DNA from: Sedimentitalea xiamensis
Lineage (GTDB): Bacteria > Pseudomonadota > Alphaproteobacteria > Rhodobacterales > Rhodobacteraceae
Direction of reading: 5' to 3'
Assembly (NCBI RefSeq): GCF_030164465.1
Contig: NZ_JASNJE010000014.1
Span: forward strand, 42,648-106,647
Length of the DNA stretch: 64,000 nt
The translations under genes and the position numbers were made by a program. Positions 61,360-64,000 of this stretch are shown here, piece by piece (within the stretch, counting starts at the first letter, position 1; each line of letters opens with the position of its first letter). The notes under the pieces are model-generated. The model was not told the DNA's origin. It ran no database searches and saw only the letters and a program-made list of their open reading frames with translations.

Positions 61360-63852
61360 ATGACCCGATTTTCCACCCCCATCGCCGAACAGATCTGGGA
61401 CATGAAATACCGTTTCAAGGATGCGTCCGGAGCGCCCATCGACCTCACCGTCGAGGACAGCTGGCGGCGTATCGCCCGCGATCTTGCCCGGACCGAAAAG
61501 GACCCTGACCATTGGGAAGACCGGTTCTACGCGGCGCTGGAGGATTTCAAGTTCCTGCCTGCCGGGCGCATCACCGCCGGGGCGGGCACGGCGCGGCAGG
61601 TTACTCTGTTCAACTGCTTCGTGATGGGCACGATCCCCGACAGCATGGGCGGCATCTTCGAAATGCTGAAAGAAGCCGCGCTGACCATGCAGCAGGGCGG
61701 TGGCATCGGATATGATTTCAGCACGATCCGCCCGAAAGGGGCGGATGTGAAAGGTGTCGCGGCGGATGCGTCGGGACCCTTGTCGTTCATGGATGTCTGG
61801 GACGCCATGTGCCGCACCATCATGTCGGCGGGGTCCCGGCGGGGCGCGATGATGGCCACGATGCGCTGCGACCATCCGGATATCGAAGAGTTCATCTCGG
61901 CCAAGGCGGACTCCGCGAGACTGCGCATGTTCAACCTGTCGGTGCTGGTCACGGATGCCTTCATGGAGGCCGTCAAGGCGGACGGATCGTGGGATCTGAA
62001 ATTTGGCGGCAAGGTGTATCACACGGTTCAGGCCCGCGACCTGTGGAATCGGATGATGCGGGCGACCTATGATTACGCCGAGCCGGGCGTGATCTTCATC
62101 GACCGGATCAACGCTGCCAACAACCTCGCCTATTGCGAAACCATCGCCGCGACGAACCCCTGCGGCGAGCAGCCGCTGCCGCCCTATGGCGCCTGCCTGC
62201 TCGGGTCTATCAACCTTGCGCGGCTGGTGAGCGATCCGTTCGAGGCGGCGGCGCGGCTGGATCACGACGCGCTGTCCGGTCTGGTCGCGGTGGCGGTGCG
62301 GATGATGGACAACGTGGTCGACGTGTCGAAGTTCCCGCTGCCCGAACAGGCGGCCGAAGCCCAGGCCAAACGACGTATCGGCCTGGGAGTCACCGGGCTG
62401 GCCGATGCTCTCCTGATGCTGGGTCTGCGTTATGGGTCTGACGAGGCGGCGCGTCAGACCGAGGACTGGTTGCACGCGATCGCCCGCGCCGCCTACCTGG
62501 CCTCGGTACAATTGGCGAAGGAGAAGGGGGCGTTTCCGCTGTTCGATGCCGAGAAATACCTGGCCAGCGGCACCATGCGGCAGATGGACGAGGACGTGCG
62601 CGACGCGATCCGAGACCACGGCATCCGCAACGCGCTTTTGACCAGTATTGCGCCGACCGGGACGATCAGCCTCTATGCCGGCAACGTATCGTCCGGGATC
62701 GAGCCGGTCTTCGCCTATGCCTACACCCGCAAGGTGTTGCAGAAGGATGGCAGCCGTACCGAAGAGGAGGTGGTCGATTACGCGGTGCAGATGTGGCGCG
62801 AGAAATTCGGCGACGCCGAACTGCCGGACTATTTCGTCAACGCCCAGACTCTGACGCCGGCCGAGCATGTCAGGATGCAGGCCGCCGCCCAGAAATGGGT
62901 GGACAGCTCGATATCCAAGACCATCAACTGCCCTGAGGACATCGCCTTCGACGCGTTCAAGGATGTCTATCTTCAGGCGTGGGATATGGGCTGCAAGGGC
63001 TGCACGACCTATCGGCCGAACGAGGTGACGGGGAGTGTGTTGAGTTTGGCAGAGGAAAAGGCGACAACCCGCAGCGAGCGCCTCAAGAAGCTCCGCAAGC
63101 AAAAGAACCTGACACAAAAAGAAGTAGCCGACGTAGTCGGTATCGTCGTTTCCCATTACACCGACATCGAAAACGAGAAGCGCCCGCTGAGACAGGAACA
63201 GGCTGAACGTTTGGGCATCTTGTTTGAGGTCCCGGCTTCGTATGTAATGTTTGGTGATAACTTAGAAGCTCAAGAAGTCATCGCTTCCACCGACGCCGAA
63301 CCCCAAACCCCCCATGGCGACGTGATCTACATGTCCGAGCCGCTCGACCGGCCGCAGGCGCTTGAGGGCAACACCTACAAGCTGAAATGGCCCGACAGCG
63401 AGCACGCGATCTACCTGACCATCAACGACATCATCATCAACGGCCACCGCCGCCCGTTCGAGGTCTTCATCAACTCCAAGAACATGGAGCATTTCGCCTG
63501 GACCGTGGCTCTGACCCGGATGATCAGCGCGGTTTTCCGGCGCGGCGGCGACGTGAGCTTTGTGGTCGAGGAGCTGAAAGCCGTGTTCGACCCGCGCGGC
63601 GGGGCCTGGGTGCAGGGCAAGTACATCCCTTCGATCCTCGCCGCGATCGGCGGCGTCATCGAGCGTCACATGGTCACCATCGGATTTCTCGAAGGTGAGG
63701 GAATGGGCCTGAAGTCCGATCCGCAGGCGTTGGCGGTCAATTCCGACCTGCCCAGGGGCAAGGCCTGTCCGAGCTGCGGCCAATTTGACATGAGAATGAT
63801 CGAAGGCTGCATGACATGCGCATCCTGCGGCCACAGCAAATGTTCTGGATGA
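61360..63852 (+). CDS. nrdJ: Adenosylcobalamin-dependent ribonucleotide reductase with inserted XRE helix-turn-helix domain
   Basis: This 830-aa class II reductase makes deoxyribonucleotides using adenosylcobalamin. Catalytic landmarks are TLFNCFVMGTIPDSMGGIF near residue 85, ATNPCGEQPLPPYGACLLGS (active-site NPCGE), SIAPTGTISLYAGNVSSGIE, and a C-terminal zinc/redox tail with CPSCG, CMTCASCG and a final CSG. Residues about 566-641 (63055-63285) are an insertion containing a Cro/CI-type HTH: SERLKKLRKQKNLTQKEVAD, then VVGIVVSHYTDIENEKRPLR and EVPASYVMFGDN. This segment is low in GC. The remaining sequence resumes HGDVIYMSEPLDRPQALEG and STYK-like core. Without the insertion the length would match usual relatives of about 750 aa. 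Start at 61360. Confidence 0.94.
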   Translation: MTRFSTPIAEQIWDMKYRFKDASGAPIDLTVEDSWRRIARDLARTEKDPDHWEDRFYAALEDFKFLPAGRITAGAGTARQVTLFNCFVMGTIPDSMGGIFEMLKEAALTMQQGGGIGYDFSTIRPKGADVKGVAADASGPLSFMDVWDAMCRTIMSAGSRRGAMMATMRCDHPDIEEFISAKADSARLRMFNLSVLVTDAFMEAVKADGSWDLKFGGKVYHTVQARDLWNRMMRATYDYAEPGVIFIDRINAANNLAYCETIAATNPCGEQPLPPYGACLLGSINLARLVSDPFEAAARLDHDALSGLVAVAVRMMDNVVDVSKFPLPEQAAEAQAKRRIGLGVTGLADALLMLGLRYGSDEAARQTEDWLHAIARAAYLASVQLAKEKGAFPLFDAEKYLASGTMRQMDEDVRDAIRDHGIRNALLTSIAPTGTISLYAGNVSSGIEPVFAYAYTRKVLQKDGSRTEEEVVDYAVQMWREKFGDAELPDYFVNAQTLTPAEHVRMQAAAQKWVDSSISKTINCPEDIAFDAFKDVYLQAWDMGCKGCTTYRPNEVTGSVLSLAEEKATTRSERLKKLRKQKNLTQKEVADVVGIVVSHYTDIENEKRPLRQEQAERLGILFEVPASYVMFGDNLEAQEVIASTDAEPQTPHGDVIYMSEPLDRPQALEGNTYKLKWPDSEHAIYLTINDIIINGHRRPFEVFINSKNMEHFAWTVALTRMISAVFRRGGDVSFVVEELKAVFDPRGGAWVQGKYIPSILAAIGGVIERHMVTIGFLEGEGMGLKSDPQALAVNSDLPRGKACPSCGQFDMRMIEGCMTCASCGHSKCSG

Positions 63853-63859
63853 AAGCTCT

Positions 63860-64000
63860 AGGCGGCGTCTTCATTAAAAGGATTCCCTTGCTGGCAAGTT
63901 TCTGATTCAAGATCGAAAACGGAGGCGGTCTTGAGCAGACGAACCCTGACAGACGCGCAATGGGCGCGCATCGAACCCCTCGTTCCGGGCAAGAAAGGCG
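63860..64000 (+). mobile_element. Left end of an IS5-family insertion sequence (runs off the window)
   Basis: The region after nrdJ carries the transposase start at 63931, with an untranslated leader from about 63860 (GGCGGCGTCTTCATTAAAAG). The left terminal repeat probably begins just after CTAG at 63858-63861, which could be part of a target duplication; the boundary is tentative because the right end is outside the window. Confidence 0.6.
63931..64000 (+). CDS. IS5-family transposase (IS427-like), N-terminal fragment
   Basis: The frame begins LSRRTLTDAQWARIEPLVPG and continues KKG to the window edge. TDAQWxRIEPLxPGK is the typical opening of IS5/IS427-group transposases (DUF4096-type domain). 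A TTG start codon at 63931 has GGAGG five nt upstream. The catalytic DDE residues lie outside the window. Confidence 0.85.
   Translation, partial: MSRRTLTDAQWARIEPLVPGKKG

Noticed and set aside
63055..63290. Intein interpretation of the extra segment in NrdJ
   Set aside because: The segment is about 75 residues, lacks the N-terminal Cys/Ser splice motif and the C-terminal HN-Cys/Ser/Thr, and clearly reads as a helix-turn-helix.

Overview
The window is a gene-dense, GC-rich chromosomal segment of an alphaproteobacterium, almost certainly a member of the Rhodobacteraceae (Roseobacter-type). The evidence is the family content: the rpsU-coq9 pair, an FnrL-type regulator beside the ccoNOQP and ccoGHIS loci with TTGA(T/C)-N4-ATCAA boxes, short-form HisG paired with HisZ, a DUF1013 protein, a membrane-anchored cytochrome cy, an adenosylcobalamin-dependent ribonucleotide reductase and a small bacterial SRP RNA. 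No tRNA, rRNA, CRISPR array or prophage was found.

Layout. 1-6.4 kb: the start of a MhpD-type hydratase, trpA, rpsU, coq9, two different zeta-crystallin-type quinone oxidoreductases, a small secreted protein, a secreted RNase T2 and a DUF1013 protein. 6.4-15.8 kb: recR-ybaB-dnaX (minus strand), a YpfJ-type zinc peptidase, the SRP RNA, a CpdB-type nucleotidase without signal peptide, nudC, an SRPBCC protein, pheA and a cytochrome cy ending in a strong terminator. 15.9-21.6 kb: the yejABEF peptide ABC transporter. 21.6-36.1 kb: the microaerobic respiration region, with hemN, fnrL, an SHMT-like PLP enzyme, a YeaQ/YmgE protein, a universal stress protein, ccoNOQP, a fatty-acid desaturase and ccoGHIS. 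Three FnrL boxes tie this region together. 36.2-42.4 kb: a DMGDH/sarcosine dehydrogenase-like flavoprotein, then a minus-strand group (aldo/keto reductase, DAO-family oxidase, DUF938 methyltransferase, AhpD-like protein, EF-hand protein). 42.4-51.8 kb: one minus-strand purine operon in which xdhABC is translationally coupled to a BMP-type purine or nucleoside ABC transporter. 52.1-64 kb: dnaE, an NTF2-like protein, slyX, hisS-hisZ-hisG, a GH25 lipoprotein, a DUF1489 protein, nrdJ and the left end of an IS5-family insertion sequence.

How the genes work together. FnrL would respond to low oxygen and drive oxygen-independent haem synthesis (HemN), the cbb3 oxidase and its copper maturation machinery (CcoGHIS). 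Purines imported by the BMP-type transporter would be oxidised by XdhAB, whose cofactor is delivered by XdhC.

Most unusual. (1) NrdJ carries an in-frame Cro/CI-type (XRE) helix-turn-helix domain of about 75 residues between its catalytic core and its C-terminal zinc tail, on a segment of clearly lower GC. (2) hisS contains a patch of similarly low GC with atypical codons and some extra residues. (3) xdhB is interrupted in frame by a GC-rich palindromic repeat that adds about 18 codons. (4) The FnrL box between hemN and fnrL is too close to both start codons for ordinary activation.
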